Shown here in pieces: positions 1 to 11,617 of a stretch of 64,000 bases of DNA. Made by a program: the position numbers and the translations under genes. Source of the DNA: Vandiemenella viatica (taxonomy: Eukaryota > Arthropoda > Insecta > Orthoptera > Morabidae). Every line of letters begins with the position of its first letter. The stretch's first letter is position 1. The notes beneath the pieces were generated by a model that saw nothing but the letters and a program-made list of their open reading frames with translations, was not told the origin of the DNA and searched no databases. The stretch spans positions 109,489,447 to 109,553,446 of the forward strand of contig CM061920.1 of NCBI GenBank assembly GCA_031002005.1, given 5' to 3'.

Positions 1-991
1 AGCACCGACGTTATAGGTTTCGTAAGTTCACGCTGCAGAAAACACACGTGTAAATCACTAAATAATTTATGGTATCTCAGGTATAGCAGCTACGAAGATA
101 AAATAAGCACTAAAAGATGCAGTTTAAGGCAGGCTTCACTGTGATAATTTTTCCGGCGCAATAAGACATAAACTTTCGGAGCTATAAATAAAAACATGAA
201 TAATAGCCACATTTGACTGTTAGATTTTTTCGGTTTCCCATAACTCAACAAATTTAAACAAAGTTCACATGGAGAGACAGTCTAAAATCAGGAATAATAT
301 TTTTAACATAATTTCGAGAGAATTACTAAAGCCGATTTTAAATAAGAATATAATTGAACACTGACTTAAGTGGTAGGCAAACTAACACATCCATATTTGG
401 TAATTTGTTGAAGACCAATGTACCACGTGATCTCAAGTTAATATAAGGCAACTAAGAGGCGGGAATTTGGTCGGCCGTTTCCAGTGTCATTTGTAACGCG
501 GTGGTGAACACACGTCGGGTGAGCTCCGCTCAGTCTGGCGGAACGGGCTGGTCCATGAACCAACCAGGGACGAAGGAACGCGAGAAACAGCAGCCATGTT
601 GTAGTTTTGTGGTGAACATTTACTAACCAAGCAACTAGTCAGTTACATTCAGTTTTTGGGGTTTTTCAAAGTCGCGTTGCTCTGGAATTTCAACTTGTAA
701 TTTTTGGAGACGATTTCAATCCGATTGCCTGTGCTAACAGTTTTTTTTTTTTATAACATTCATGTGAAAACTTTGAAGAATATATAACTTTTGATTTCGA
801 CTTGAGGTTTTTATTTCGTAGCATACTACCTTTCTTGCAGAAGGTTAAGCCTGCAAGTGGCGACTGTGGTCATCTGAACTGTTAGCAATATAAAATATTA
901 CACGGTTTCATAACTTTAGAATTTCCTGGAAGACATCTGGTTCAGGTGATATTAGCTGTTACCAACCCCCGGAGCAGCTAAGTCCCTGACA
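1..991 (+). mobile_element. LTR-like unit, right-hand part (same family as 15852-17884)
   Basis: The stretch resembles the right part of the LTR-like insertion at 15852-17884. Matching landmarks in the same order are a GGTCGGCCG-type block (near 470), a stretch beginning AACTTGTAATTTTTGGA (near 691), a TTCATGTGAAAACTTTGAAG block (near 758), TGGCGACTG at 858, and a terminal CAACCCCC...CCCTGACA ending at 991. The other copy has AACTTGCAAACTTTTGGA, TATGTGAATAAATTTGAAG, TGGCGACCTG and CAACCCC...TCTTACA in equivalent places. The left end lies outside the window. No ORF is recognised. The relationship is by eye and clearly diverged; the exact start cannot be seen. Confidence 0.4.
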
Positions 992-1698
992 ATATCTTGC
1001 AATGATCGTAAAGCAGAAGAGATTGTGCCTTTAGGAAGAACAAATTTCAAAATAAACATCTATCAATGGTTACTGTATAAGTTAGAGTATAAATTAAATT
1101 TGCTGCCCAAATATCTAGTAAGAATTACTTTGAGGACAACAGGTTGGAGTTTTTAGATGAAATGGTGCATTCCAGATATGTGATTACACTTAGAAATTGA
1201 TAATTCAGAGTGGATTGGAAAAAATGTTACCTCTCCCTCAAAGAATCAACAACTTTTTGTAAACAATACTGAGTATTTGATCTATAATTTCCTAATTTTT
1301 TATATATTCTCTTCCATATTGAATACATTCTCACACTTTTGTTCCTAGTTTGAATTTCCCCTCTGTCATCAACCATGTATTGACAACAATGCAATTGGTT
1401 GCCAATTTCTCTTTGAGTGACTGAAATGCAAGTTCTTCTCCTGCAAAAGATTTAGACTAAAAAACTTCATTATTCTGGGTTATGCTATGTTTATATTATC
1501 CTGCACCATCCATTTACCACATTTAGTGTGTAATGGCTATGATAATTTGTCATAATCAAGGAAATTTGTGATGATTAACTTCTGCTCATATATATTTCAC
1601 ATTTGTTCAAATTAATAATAAATAAAATATTACACAAGTTATTTATTACTAAAATCATAATAAAATACTATTATTGATAGTGTTAAAGTTTAACTTAC

Positions 1699-1896
1699 GT
1701 TCTTCATCAGGGTTCCTGAACCCATTATCAGTGATGTCAGATGGTTGCCGGTCAATGACAGAGAGTGGTGTTGGTACAGATGGGGTTGGTTCAGGTAGCA
1801 CAGGTGGAGTAGCAGTGCTAAAGTGAACTGCTTTGATGAAGAAAGGGTGTTGAGTTGTATGGTCAGCATTTACTTCAACATCCTTTGAAACTGTAG
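1699..1896 (-). CDS. SLC24-type Na/K/Ca exchanger, exon 5 of those found (cytoplasmic loop)
   Basis: This 198-bp open segment on the minus strand has an acceptor ending AAACAG before 1896 and a donor GTAAGT after 1699. It enters with two bases and leaves with one, which fits the exon at 19514-19733 (ends with one base), so the joined codon reads Ala. The encoded ~66 residues are hydrophilic and proline-rich (PPVLPEPTPSVPTPL) with acidic patches, ending in GFRNPDEE. That suits the large cytoplasmic loop between the two transport halves of NCKX proteins, which is poorly conserved in the family, so the assignment rests on splice sites, phase, strand and an open frame rather than on similarity. 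No ATG lies in it, so a simple ORF search would miss it. The rest of the gene (alpha-2 repeat, C-terminal helices) should lie left of position 1. Confidence 0.75.
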
Positions 1897-2269
1897 CTGT
1901 TTAGGAGAAAATTTTACTGTCATTGAGAAAGGCTTAGACCCAGAATTTTACATTGACTTAATAGTTACATTTGCTTTGGTGTTATTTGGCATAGACAATA
2001 AAATATTTGAGATATTATTACTGCAGTTTCAGTGACTGAGTTACAAAATTTATCAGAGGGACCCAGATGTTCATTTGAAAACAGTGACCACAACTTGGAA
2101 ATCTGTAAATCCATTTTATCCACAATATTTCTCAATCCACCTGCCAGTGTGGCTGCAAGTGCTAAGGTGACTCTACTCTGGATTGTGGAGGTACAATGGG
2201 CCTACGTTCAACCCCAGGCATGTCATACCAGCCATTCTGATTCAGTAAGTTTAGTTTTGTTTGCAGAAT

Positions 2270-2395
2270 GTGTAGCTTATGAGATTGGAGACCATCCCAG
2301 CATTTGCCTTGATGATTGCGGAAATCCACATGAATACCACAATCAGACAGTAAGTATTTGGGAGCCAGCACTCTAGCCTGGCCCCACTGTACCTT
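2270..2395 (-). repeat. Diverged SINE-like fragment
   Basis: The + strand text around CCATCCCAGCATTTGCCT, followed by a GATT.CGGAAA..CCACATG block, resembles the body of the tRNA-derived SINE at 8676-8875 (CATCCCGCCATTTGCCTGG, GATTTGGGAAACCATG). The tRNA-like head is not visible. It lies inside an open frame at 2032-2376 that I do not regard as a gene. Confidence 0.35.
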
Positions 2396-2399
2396 CCTA

Positions 2400-2985
2400 G
2401 TCCAGTGTGGTGGCCCCTTAACATTTGAAGCTTCAGTGTAAAGTTTTACAAATCACAAGGGGGGGGGGAGCAGTTCTTTCTTCCTATTGTCCGATTTCAG
2501 CTGTACTCACTGTGCCAACGGTATTTAAATTAGCCTAAAAAAACCAAAGCAATTAAATATGTTGAGCAATATTTCATACATGATAAAGAATAAAATAGAT
2601 ACACGACAGTCAAATCCACATTACTCAGTACGCTAATTTGTGAAATAACTGATGCTATTAGCAACAATAGGTTACTTGACACTGAAGCAAAAACTTTAAG
2701 TGCCAATGATAGAATAAGTTGTAAAATATTTAAAGATACCAAGAATTGACATCGCTTGGCAGATAAGAATTGAAAAAAGAATAGTTTTAATAAAATATAA
2801 ATGTGAAAATACATCTATTAGTTATACATACAAAATACCAGTCAAAAGTGTAACATGAGTCATTCATAAATGTCAATTTTGCTCGTGTATTTCGCATCTG
2901 TTAACAGAATTTGTAGCATTTATTTAAGATTTTAAATCAATCCATAATTTAGTTCTGGTTACCTGTCCACAAAACAAATAATACT
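2400..2985. other. Unassigned AT-rich spacer
   Basis: Nothing recognisable apart from a short poly-G run near 2459-2468. The 94-codon minus-strand frame here is AT-rich, hydrophobic by composition and unlike any family I know. Confidence 0.3.
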
Positions 2986-2989
2986 GGCA

Positions 2990-3965
2990 GCTGAAATTGG
3001 ATTCACCAAAGCAAACAGCATGATAGAGTGAGCCATTAAATGGTGGTAAATACAGTAAAATTTAATGGAGTGAATGAAAAAGTGATTTTATGGGTAAAAC
3101 AGTTTTTAAAAGGTAGAAAGAAAAATGTCAGGGTAGAAAATACTGCATTAAAAGAAGTGGTAATGAAAATGTGAGTACCACAGAATAACATATTTGGACC
3201 ATTTATAATCATTTTTCTACTGAATGATTGTGTTGATGGTTTACTTTGCAGATGACATTGTGCTATTTAATAAGATCAAACCAGTAGAAGACTGTCAACA
3301 GCTGCAGGGTGATCTGGACAGGATATATAGCTGGGTAGATCAACATGGGATGAAGAATGAAGATAAATGCAAAGGAGAGTCAGCTTATTAGGTGCACAGA
3401 TAAAAAACTATAAGGTGGGAAAAGGATTGCTTGTTGAAAGCATGAAATGTGAATAACTTGGCACAACATTTGATAACAAACTCAACTGGGCAGGACACAT
3501 TGGACAGATAGTAGGAAAAGGTTTCAAAAACCTTCACTTGTTGGAGAGAGTGAAGATAGTATATACCAGTGTAATAAGGGAATTGTGTTACAAAACTATG
3601 GTCAGACCATTGCTTGAATATGGTGGTGTAGAATGGGACCCACATTTGGAGAATCAGATACAGGTGTTGGAGGGGGTACAAAGAAGGGCTCCTTTCTCTG
3701 GAAATTACTGCAGAACACAATCAGTAACCAATATGATAAAGGAGCTGGAATGGGATTCACTGGGAGATAGGAGGAGGGTGAAGAGAGACATATTTTACTA
3801 GGTGTATATAGGTGATGAAGTATGGAAAGAGATTAGTGTTAAAGTTAGGAGTAGTGCATGTAAGGACAAAGATGAATAAGACCAGAAACTGGCACTTGAT
3901 TTCAGGCACAAGGATGTAAGGAGATTTTGTTTTGTCAGTTGGCTAAAAAGATTCAAATTAATGTG
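2990..3965 (+). pseudogene. CR1/L2-like LINE fragment (family C), RT C-terminal part
   Basis: Broken reverse transcriptase reading left to right: a fingers/palm piece with DRVSHKMVVN-like text near 3020, GPFIIIFLLNDCVDGL near 3200, the catalytic-type FADDIVLF near 3250, then the C-terminal region with YKTMVRPLLEYGGVEWDPH near 3590 and VQRRA...TNMIKELEWDSLGDRRRVKR near 3680-3790. These C-terminal phrases are typical of CR1/L2 LINEs. Stops and frameshifts interrupt it, so it is dead. The same family occurs at 5905, 14510-19313, 47622 and 48300. Confidence 0.8.
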
Positions 3966-4049
3966 CTGTTAAAAATATTATTAAACTCCTTAAATATATT
4001 AGCCATAGGCTATTTGTAAATAATTAATAATAAAAATGAAGCAAAGGAA

Positions 4050-4485
4050 GGATAAGGAAATTCAACCCTACATTTATCACAGATGCCAGGACAATGAACA
4101 CAAAAAAGACAGCCACATGTAATACAATATTCCAATGTTGAACTTAGGCTGGAGTGGTGTTTGAGGGGGTCAATAAAAAAACTGAACAGATAATCATTAA
4201 TTCTGGCAAAATATTATGTTTGGGAGTGGTGGAACACTGCAAAAGTAATTAACATGAGAGGATTTAAATATCAGTAAAAAACTTATAATTGGAAATACTA
4301 AATATAAGATCTATAAAATGCAAGCAAATAATAATAATTGCATGGTCAACTCAGAGGGTCTTATTGGAGTTTGAAGCCACGAGGATGTCTGGTGTCAAGG
4401 ATATAAAGTAAACTATTTCCCATCTGCAGAGTTCAGAGGAGGTTGTAGTTTCAGGGAAAACTCTGATAGACCTCAGTGTAAACAA
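4050..4485 (-). pseudogene. Penelope-like element: nuclease C-terminus and 3' end fragment
   Basis: Reading the minus strand from about 4485, the sequence encodes an ELCRWE...LTPDI phrase that matches the end of the Penelope-like ORF at 23752-25962 (SELRRWELAYQHILDTRH). Further down, near 4150-4060, comes a CACAATATT-type motif and an A-rich end resembling the 3' ends seen at 20515-20665 and 23636-23730. It is a 5'-truncated relic. Next to it, 4500-5615 is a second fragment of the same family in the same orientation. Confidence 0.55.
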
Positions 4486-4499
4486 ATGTTAATCAATCA

Positions 4500-5615
4500 T
4501 TATGTTCTCTTCTTTATGAAGGGCCAAGTCTCAAAATATTCATTGTTTTTCCTGTTCTTGTGCATTTTTATGTGTTCACCCCATGAAACCATCATATAAG
4601 TTAAAAACAATGAATATTTCGGGACTTGGCCCATCATCAACAGGAGAACATCATGGAGGGAGGGTGATGAATGATACAATCTCACAGAATGATCATTAGT
4701 CAGTGACATGGTGGGGGCAAATTCAAACAGAGGACAGAGGGAGGGGGGCAGTGAATTTGATCTAGTACACAAGCAGTGCAAAATGATGCAAAAAGTGCAG
4801 AATAATACATTAAAATGTTCATAACATAAATTTGAAAAAGTAAAAGTAAATAAGAAAACAGAATAGTCGAAAAAATTAACAAATACAAAATTAATAATAA
4901 AAAAAGATAATCTATGCACATAAACATCACCTCTGGTATGTTGTGGTTCAATATAGACATGGAGGCAAGGAGCAGATAGAAGGAAAGAAAAGTACTGACT
5001 AGGTATTATATCAAATTGAGACCAGGAGGTTGACTTGTGCTTAGTTTGTATTGGTAAGCAAGCTCTCACCTTCTGAGTTCAGAGGAGCTGCTGTTGTCTG
5101 GGAGGACTCTGATAACATGGACCATGAAACAAGAATTAAAATTATTGGTGTCATGGGAGATGGCATGGATGGCTACTGGATGTTTTGGATTCTGAGTAAA
5201 AACTATCTGTCGGTGGCCATTCATTCTTATGGCTAATGGATTGCTAGTCAAACCTATATACGGAGCCAAACTGTGTTTGCCGGTCAGCTGGTATATTACA
5301 TGTGAGGTTTCACAGGTGGTTTGTCCTATGATAGGAAAGCTCTCACCAGTGATAGGGTTGGTGAAAGTGGAGGAGACATGGTGTATGTCGCACATCTAGC
5401 AGTGGGGTCTATTGCATGGGAAAGATCCTTGAGGTGAGGAAGACTGTGTTTGTGGACTAGGAGTTGGCTAAGGTTGGGAGGTTTGCTGAAACAAGTTCTG
5501 GGAGGGCCAGGGAGAATTTATGGAAGAATGGATCTTATTTCTGGGCAGGTTATTACGAAATCATAACCCTGCCAAAGGATTTTTTTTTTTTTGATGGATT
5601 CAAGGCCAGGGAAAT
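4500..5615 (-). pseudogene. Penelope-like element fragment with GIY-YIG nuclease
   Basis: The minus-strand frame at 5395-5066 carries NPITGESFPIIGQTTC, VIYQL..., then SYIGLT-type text as PYIGLTSN, a basic NGHRQ, and ends at SSELRR. It aligns with the GIY-YIG endonuclease at the C-terminus of the Penelope-like ORF at 25270-25962. Sequence above 5395 to about 5610 matches the upstream linker (PGLES near 5600). From 5050 down to 4500 is the presumed 3' UTR, which ends with a hammerhead-like core at 4640-4617. The reverse transcriptase part is missing. Confidence 0.75.
4617..4640 (-). ncRNA. Hammerhead-ribozyme-like core
   Basis: On the minus strand the order is TTGATGA, a short hairpin (GGG...CCC with a small loop), then GAAA. 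It differs from the CTGANGA core only at the first base. It sits downstream of the Penelope nuclease fragment on its coding strand, the usual place in these elements. A weaker + strand copy lies at 4511-4545. Confidence 0.45.
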
Positions 5616-5649
5616 ATTGTGCCTCTAACACATAGCCATCTCACTACTA

Positions 5650-5674
5650 CTGAAGAAGGGCCATAGGCTCGAAA
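5650..5674 (+). ncRNA. Hammerhead ribozyme core
   Basis: CTGAAGA at 5650-5656, stem II GGGCC (5658-5662) pairing with GGCTC (5666-5670) with one G-U pair across an ATA loop, then GAAA at 5671-5674. All conserved core bases I can check are present. The following text ends in an ATCTATGGTAAGCGG-type block like the 3' ends of the Penelope-like element at 26330. Stems I and III were not folded. Confidence 0.6.
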
Positions 5675-5807
5675 ATTATATATTCTATGTGTGTACGTAG
5701 TTTTTTGTGTATCGATGCTGCAGGAATTCTCATCTATGGTAAGCGGTGTTTCTTCTCCTATCAAAATGTTTAATACATCCACTTTCAGCACCTTTGTTTC
5801 CTAATAA

Positions 5808-5810
<3 letters not shown>

Positions 5811-5838
<28 letters not shown>
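5811..5838. repeat. (TA)n microsatellite
   Basis: About 28 bases of alternating A and T, directly after the Penelope-type 3' end at 5650-5800. Confidence 0.9.
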
Positions 5839-5841
<3 letters not shown>

Positions 5842-5904
5842 GACATGATATTGTTCCATTCCTTCCAATACTGTTTAGGTTGAGTGTGGAAATTTGTTGC
5901 TTGC

Positions 5905-6480
5905 AGAGGCCTGGAGAAGTATCATGGTAGAACCAGTTCATAAAGGAGATGAGGCAAATAGTGTTGAAAACAACAGGCCTATTAGTTTGATATCAGTGAC
6001 AGGTAAATTTATGGAGGGAATGATATACAACTGCATTAAAATTGAGGGAAATGTGTTAAGTACAAATTTTTAAAATTTTACAGGAAGTATTTTTGAATTC
6101 AGGACTAGCTTTATAGTTTTTCGAAATTTTCAAGTGAAAATATCTCAAAGGATTTACAATCAAAATTGGACTAGCACACAGTATTTATTAATTGCCACCA
6201 GCATGCACCATAGGATATATATATATTAATGGACTTCCCATGTTTTTCCCATTGGTTTTTCAAATGTGCATTATCAAACAATCTTGTTTCAATACATCAT
6301 CATCAGTAAGTGGGCTACATACAAGGTAGTTCAGATAAAATATGGAAGTCAAGTTAATACTGTAGCACTGTATCTCTACAAGGTGTATGACAGAGTGAGT
6401 CATAAAATGGTGGTGAATAAGTTATAAACCATTGGAGTGGATGAAAAAGTGACTTTGCGAACGAAGGTCAGGCATGTGAT
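5905..6480 (+). pseudogene. CR1/L2-like LINE fragment (family C), interrupted
   Basis: Near 5913-6050 the frame reads WRSIMVEPVHKGDEA, then NRPISLISVTGKFME, an N-terminal RT block of this family. Near 6360-6470 it reads VALYLYKVYDRVSHKMVVNK, the next RT block. Between them (about 6058-6355) is about 300 bp of unrelated AT-rich sequence in place of the expected RT text, so the copy is interrupted or rearranged. Several stops; non-functional. Confidence 0.65.
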
Positions 6481-6529
6481 GTCAGTGCTATTGAAGTGAG
6501 TGCAGTGGAGTAAACCTATGAAATTATTG

Positions 6530-7620
6530 TATAGACTAGTGTAAGCCTGAGACCATTTTTTGCTTATCATCATGGGTCTAGAATAGTTCCAGTTTTTCAG
6601 GTCAAATATTATAAAAGGTTTATGTAATCTGTCCAAATATGAACTTGAAATGTAATTCACCCTTAGGGAGAATAAAATTTCTTGAGCTTAAAGAACTCAG
6701 AAGCATTTTAATAGACATATAAAACACAGACAGAGATGATCATGCTCAGGTATAATTGAATCAAAGGTCATGGTTGGTAGACTTGAACTTGCTGCAATAC
6801 AAAACATTGACTTGTATTTGATCCTAAAAGTTCAGTCTGCAAAATTTGAAGAATATCTGTTTAAAGGGAGTGTGCAATTGCTTCGAAAGCATGAAGTTGT
6901 TTTATTTATTTATTTATTTTTTTATTATTATTATTATTATTTAAATTGAGGCTGGGCATTCATAATGTAATCTTATTCAGATTCCAGATTATTAAACATC
7001 TGAACTACTCCAAAGAAATGAATTTCCAGAATACTTAATTTGGTAACATATTTGGTCTGATGTCCAATTGAAACAACCTAATAACTTACGTACAGCAAAC
7101 ATGAACGAAGGCCATTAATGAAAGTGATCAGTAAAATACATAAAAAAGCAAATAAATTGTGCTGTACAAACCTTGGTCAAGCAACAACATTAGCGAAAGT
7201 TTTATTTAAATAGAAATTTAACCTATGCCAGAATGACAACTGGCATTTAGGGTTACAGCAGCGACCATGAGTAATTTAAGTTTTTTATGTTGCTTTCACT
7301 GAAAAGCAGTTTCATGTTTTTTTTGTCAGCCATAAAGTTTGTTGATATTTTTTCAACTATAAAATGCTACAAAATGCAAACTTAATGAATGTATTATGGT
7401 AATTAACTTGGTAACAGCTGCTTAATTATTAAATTGTAGACTAAACCTCAAATTTCTTCTAATGATATCTCTGGTGGCTGTTAAATTACGAGCGAAGATT
7501 GAAATGTGACACCACTCTCCAGCTAATAGCTATCAAGGTGAGTGAGCTTAGTAAACTATATAGTAGATTTTTGAAGAATACAGCGGGTGGTAAAATTGCA
7601 ACAAACAAATTTATGATTTA
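6530..7620. repeat. Unclassified dispersed repeat, copy 1
   Basis: Collinear with 21530-22505. Shared landmarks in order: ACTAGTGTAAGCCTG (6536), CTAGAATAGTTCCAGTTTTT (6579), TAACATATTTG.TCTGATGTCC (about 7044), TACAGCAAACATGAA (about 7091), TCTCCAGC.AATAGCTAT (about 7516). No coding potential is seen. It could be a long LTR, another non-coding transposon or a segmental duplication. Confidence 0.6.
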
Positions 7621-8175
7621 AAAAAAAAAATTTTATATGGAATAAGTGCTTAGGGAAACTGCCATTGTGATACATACTCAATTGCAATTTAAGTTAAATT
7701 ACCACTGATGTAATGCACTCATTTAGTGACCCTGTCAATATTGTCTGTTAACCAACGTCATATTTTCATATTCATAAAATTTTGCAGTAAGATGGCTGAA
7801 CTTTTGATCACACAGGTGAATAGTTTGTTGATGTATCCTTCACAACTTCTGCTAATATGCATCAGTTTCTGGATATAGCACATGTGTTTGGAATGAGATC
7901 TTACATTAAGTGGTTACTTTAAAAGTGATCAATATCCACCCAAAAATCATTACTAATGTAAGTCTTTCATATATTCACTACTCTCTTAATTCGTCTTCTA
8001 TCTTCCATTATCTCCCATTGCCACTACTTTGTCATATCAGTCACAGAAAGTGTTCCATGCTAATTTCCACAGACAAAAACAAAAAAAGTCTTCTTATATA
8101 AGTTGGATAAACATTAGGTTTTTATACCATCTATGATATGTCAAGTTATTTTTATTTTATGTTATTTTATGCTTT
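7621..8175. other. Unassigned AT-rich spacer
   Basis: Nothing recognised. The short + frame at 7910-8101 is low-complexity and not supported as a gene. Confidence 0.3.
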
Positions 8176-8179
8176 CACC

Positions 8180-8560
8180 CAGCAATTTCTCTTCCACTGC
8201 ATGATCATTGAAAATAAAACTTTTTATCTGCATACCTAAAGAGCAGGACTTTTTTAGATCTGTTTTCATTTCACACAAACCTATCCAAATCTGTATCCTT
8301 TCCAAACTGCTCTGTGATGGTTCATAAACCTCTCTCATTTTAATCCTATTATAAAGGATTATTTAATCTGCAAACAATCTATCTTCTGGTTGTAAACTAA
8401 CAACAGAATCATTTATTAAAATAATGAAAAGCGGTGATCTCAATACACTATTTTATGGCTCCCTTGTTCACATTTCCTACACTGGCTCTTTGCTTTCTAG
8501 TTTATAAGCTCTGAACCACCCAGACAATCCAGATTCACCTTGTAGTGATCACTTGTTCAC
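8180..8560 (-). pseudogene. Degenerate LINE reverse-transcriptase fragment
   Basis: Read on the minus strand with frame changes, text resembling the RT palm appears: an EQGSHKIVY block in the position of the PQGSVLGP motif, then, past several stops, RLFAD followed by a stop where FADD is expected. Heavily decayed. The family is not assignable. Confidence 0.4.
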
Positions 8561-8675
8561 TCCATCATTTATCGATTACCTGGACCAAGTAACTATTCTC
8601 AAATGAACATAAATTATTCTCTTTTCTTTTTATCTGCTTAACAGTCTCTCTAACAGCTGAGGTCTTTAGAGACAG

Positions 8676-8875
8676 GAAAGGATGGGGGGGGCAAAGAATG
8701 GGAAGGAAATTTCGGTCCATGGCCTTTTGAAGGAAGCATCCCGCCATTTGCCTGGAGTGATTTGGGAAACCATGAAAACCCAAATGCTGGATGCCCGGAC
8801 TGGGGATTCGAACCGCCGTCCTCCCGAATGCCAGGCCAGAACGCTAGTCAGTTACACCACCATGCTCAGTAAATT
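8676..8875 (-). repeat. tRNA-derived SINE
   Basis: On the minus strand a tRNA-like head carries an A-box-like TGGTGTAACTG followed about 50 bases later by a B box GGTTCGAATCC, then a body with CCAAATCACTCCAGG and CAAAAGGCCATGG. A second copy is at 20240-20437 (minus) and a third, lacking the B box, at 53563-53760 (plus). The tRNA-like part cannot form a normal tRNA gene: the body continues without an acceptor stem end. Internal RNA polymerase III promoter boxes are inferred. Confidence 0.75.
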
Positions 8876-9239
8876 ATTCATATTTTCAAGACATGCCATT
8901 TGAAGAAATATGGATTAATCCAAAAATTATTATTGCTATTAGATGTTTAAGTATGGAGAAATCATTACATCAAAATTTAAAAAGAGAGTGAAATCATAGA
9001 TGACCATTTACCAAGCAGAGTAGGTATGCACATCGATAACTGGTTTCCAAGCTTCACTTACTTGATACCCACAGTCTTAATTGACAAGATGCTGTACATT
9101 GGCAGCATGTGATGTATGCACAACACTGCGGGCCCATATCAACTGATGCTGCACCAAGTAGCTACCGGCACTACCTACAATTCAGAGACCAGGTGTTGCT
9201 CAAATGGCCAATCAGCACTGAGCATGTCCTCCTCATTTG

Positions 9240-9420
9240 CTAATGGCCATCTTGCAGGTTATAAAGAATCCAACCTTCTGCCGCATCCAGCACTTCACCA
9301 GAAGATGTCAGCATTGTTTTAGTCACCGAAATATTGTGTCAACACTTTATTCACTTGTCTGGTAGTCACCCAAGAACATTATATTAATTCTCAATACCAA
9401 GAAAAGTTTAGTTCATATGT
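9240..9420 (+). repeat. Upstream pseudo-LTR of Penelope-like element
   Basis: Matches 12640-12820 and 13655-13765: CCGCATCCAGCACTTCA, then GAAATA, then TTCACTTG.CTAGT-like text, TTAATTCTCAATACCAAG. Such direct repeats flanking the ORF are the pseudo-LTRs typical of Penelope-like elements. A degraded hammerhead-like core is present (CAGAAGA near 9299, CGAAA near 9329). Confidence 0.55.
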
Positions 9421-10835
9421 ATCATACCACTACACGGAGGAGAAACTACATAAGAAGAAGTCCAGAATTCTCAGTGCACTTGCTTATCTTGCTGAGACCA
9501 GAAGATCGTACCTCATTTTACCAATATTTTGGAATCCAATTGATTCTTCATTGGCAAAGAAGATTCTGAGGTGGACCAGTTTGGCTCTTGCGAGGGAGAA
9601 GATCCAGTACACCTGACGTGAGTTAGACTCTGTGCCTCAAGCACTGATTTGCGATCCATTTGTTTCTGTCAAACCACCTGCACTTGGATGCTGGGGATTG
9701 GATAGAAAGCTGTGCAATTTCTGAAAGACTAAGGTCCAACGCTGCTCAATGGCATGTCAATGAGGCAAGTTCTCCGAATTAACCAGCAGCTCAAAGACCT
9801 CCTCAAATCCAGGAAGGAGACCAGTTATTAATTTGAATGGAGAAGAAATTATCACTGACACCATAGGAGTTCTATATGATGGGCTAAATTTTGCACCAGT
9901 ACCAAAGTCTGTACTGTACAGAGAAATTCTCACTGTTGATGAGCAGGCCATTCATAGTTTTTCTTCAGAGGCTGCAAAAACCTGTTGGATTCTATGCCAT
10001 GACCCAACACCACAGCCACTAAGCAAATTGCACTTTGGACACTGCAGGAAAACAGAGGCATAATTGTCTTACTGACAGACATGGAGTATGCCTATTGTAA
10101 TTCTAACAGCAGCAGATTATTGATGGAAAGTGAAAAACTCCTAATAGATGCATCCTACTGCAAATTTCAAGGAACCCAACCTAATGCCATGGCAAGGTAA
10201 ATGACAATTCTACTCAAGAATTCAGGTCTGCCAGAAACTACAGTAAAACAGATAAAAACACATGCGGCCATAGCACATAAGTTGCCTGGACTTCCCATGA
10301 TCCATAAAGAAGGTACCCTGTTGCAGCCAATAGTGAGTGCCATCAGATCAGCTATGAACCATCTGACCCAACACTCAACTGGGCTGCTGACCCCATTTGT
10401 GGGAAGATAACCTCACCAAGTGACAAACTCCATAAGATTTATTCACATCATCAAGGAATTCCACCTGAGTCAGCAATTGGTGAGCTACAGTATGGTGTCC
10501 CTTTTCACCAGGGTTCCTTTGACTCACGTGCTGGATCTATTGAAACAGAATTTTGAGTCTGAGTTAGTTGACTTGTTCTGGCACGCACTTCAACATCGTA
10601 CTTTCTGTTTGATGCCAGATACTATGAACAGGTTTATGGAGTGGCCATGGGCAACCCTTTATTGCCAGTGATCGCAAATTTCTTTATTGCGAACTTAGAA
10701 GATAAAATGTTAGCGGTCGCTCCCATGAAGCCGAGTGCCTTTTACCAATACATGAATGACACATTTTTCATCTGGCTACATGCAGAGACAACCTGGAAGG
10801 TTTCTCCATCACCTTAACAGCATCAACAAAATAGA

Positions 10836-11368
10836 TTTTTTACTGCTGTCTCAGTAATTTTCATAAGGTGGTATAGTAATTTTAGTGTGTCATATTACTT
10901 GAAGAACAGGCATACTTACTATATTGTTCAAAGAAAAATTGTTTTAAATTTTAATCAAGAATCTACATTTGTAGAAATAGGTAGGGCTAGTGTGTTATGT
11001 AACTGATTGACAACTGGGTACGACGAGTTTGGAACTGCTGGTGACAGCCATTGGAGGGGGAGGGGCAAGTGAGCGGCTCAAGGCCAGAGTGCTCTAGATA
11101 TACCAAAGTGTGTGGTCAGGATAGCCAGTCACCTTCTTGACTCTGACTCTGATGAGCCTCAGCTTACTGAGCAGCCAGTGTTGCACCAACCCTGTGAGAG
11201 GTGAAAACCAGATAAATTGTTTTTCACTACAATCCGCATTGGTGAGTACTATGACAAAATCACATCCAACTTCCTTTATATTTTCAATATGTTTGTTGAA
11301 GTCATGTCTTATGTTATTGCTGTTGAGTGGTCATGCATGCAGCAAAGGTATTCACATATTCATTGTTT
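10836..11368. mobile_element. Unidentified insertion inside Penelope-like element
   Basis: The Penelope reading frame stops after NSINKID-type text near 10835 and resumes with FKFVMDVEQEG near 11370; in related elements these blocks are adjacent. The ~530 bp between are unrelated. They include a GC-richer segment (11040-11200) and read like a solo LTR or MITE, but I could not define termini or a target duplication. Confidence 0.45.
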
Positions 11369-11617
11369 CAAGTTCGTGATGGATGTGGAACAGGAAGGCT
11401 GGCTGCCTTTCTTAGACATTCTTATAGAGAGAAAACTTGACAAGACACACTGTATACAGAAAACTTACGCTCACAGACCTGTTCATGAACATTCCTATTC
11501 ATCATCATCCAGCACAATGCAAGATAATACTTACCACACTCGTATGCACAAACAATACAAACAATATGTGATGCCAATAGCCTACTGGTGAAGTCAATCA
11601 TCTGCATCAAACCATCA

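Noticed and set aside
2032..2376. 114-codon plus-strand ORF
   Set aside because: Runs through a SINE-like fragment, has no recognised domain, and shows no exon-like boundaries.
8676..8875. tRNA gene on the minus strand (B box GGTTCGAATCC)
   Set aside because: The sequence continues into a shared SINE body and occurs in three copies; no complete tRNA fold.
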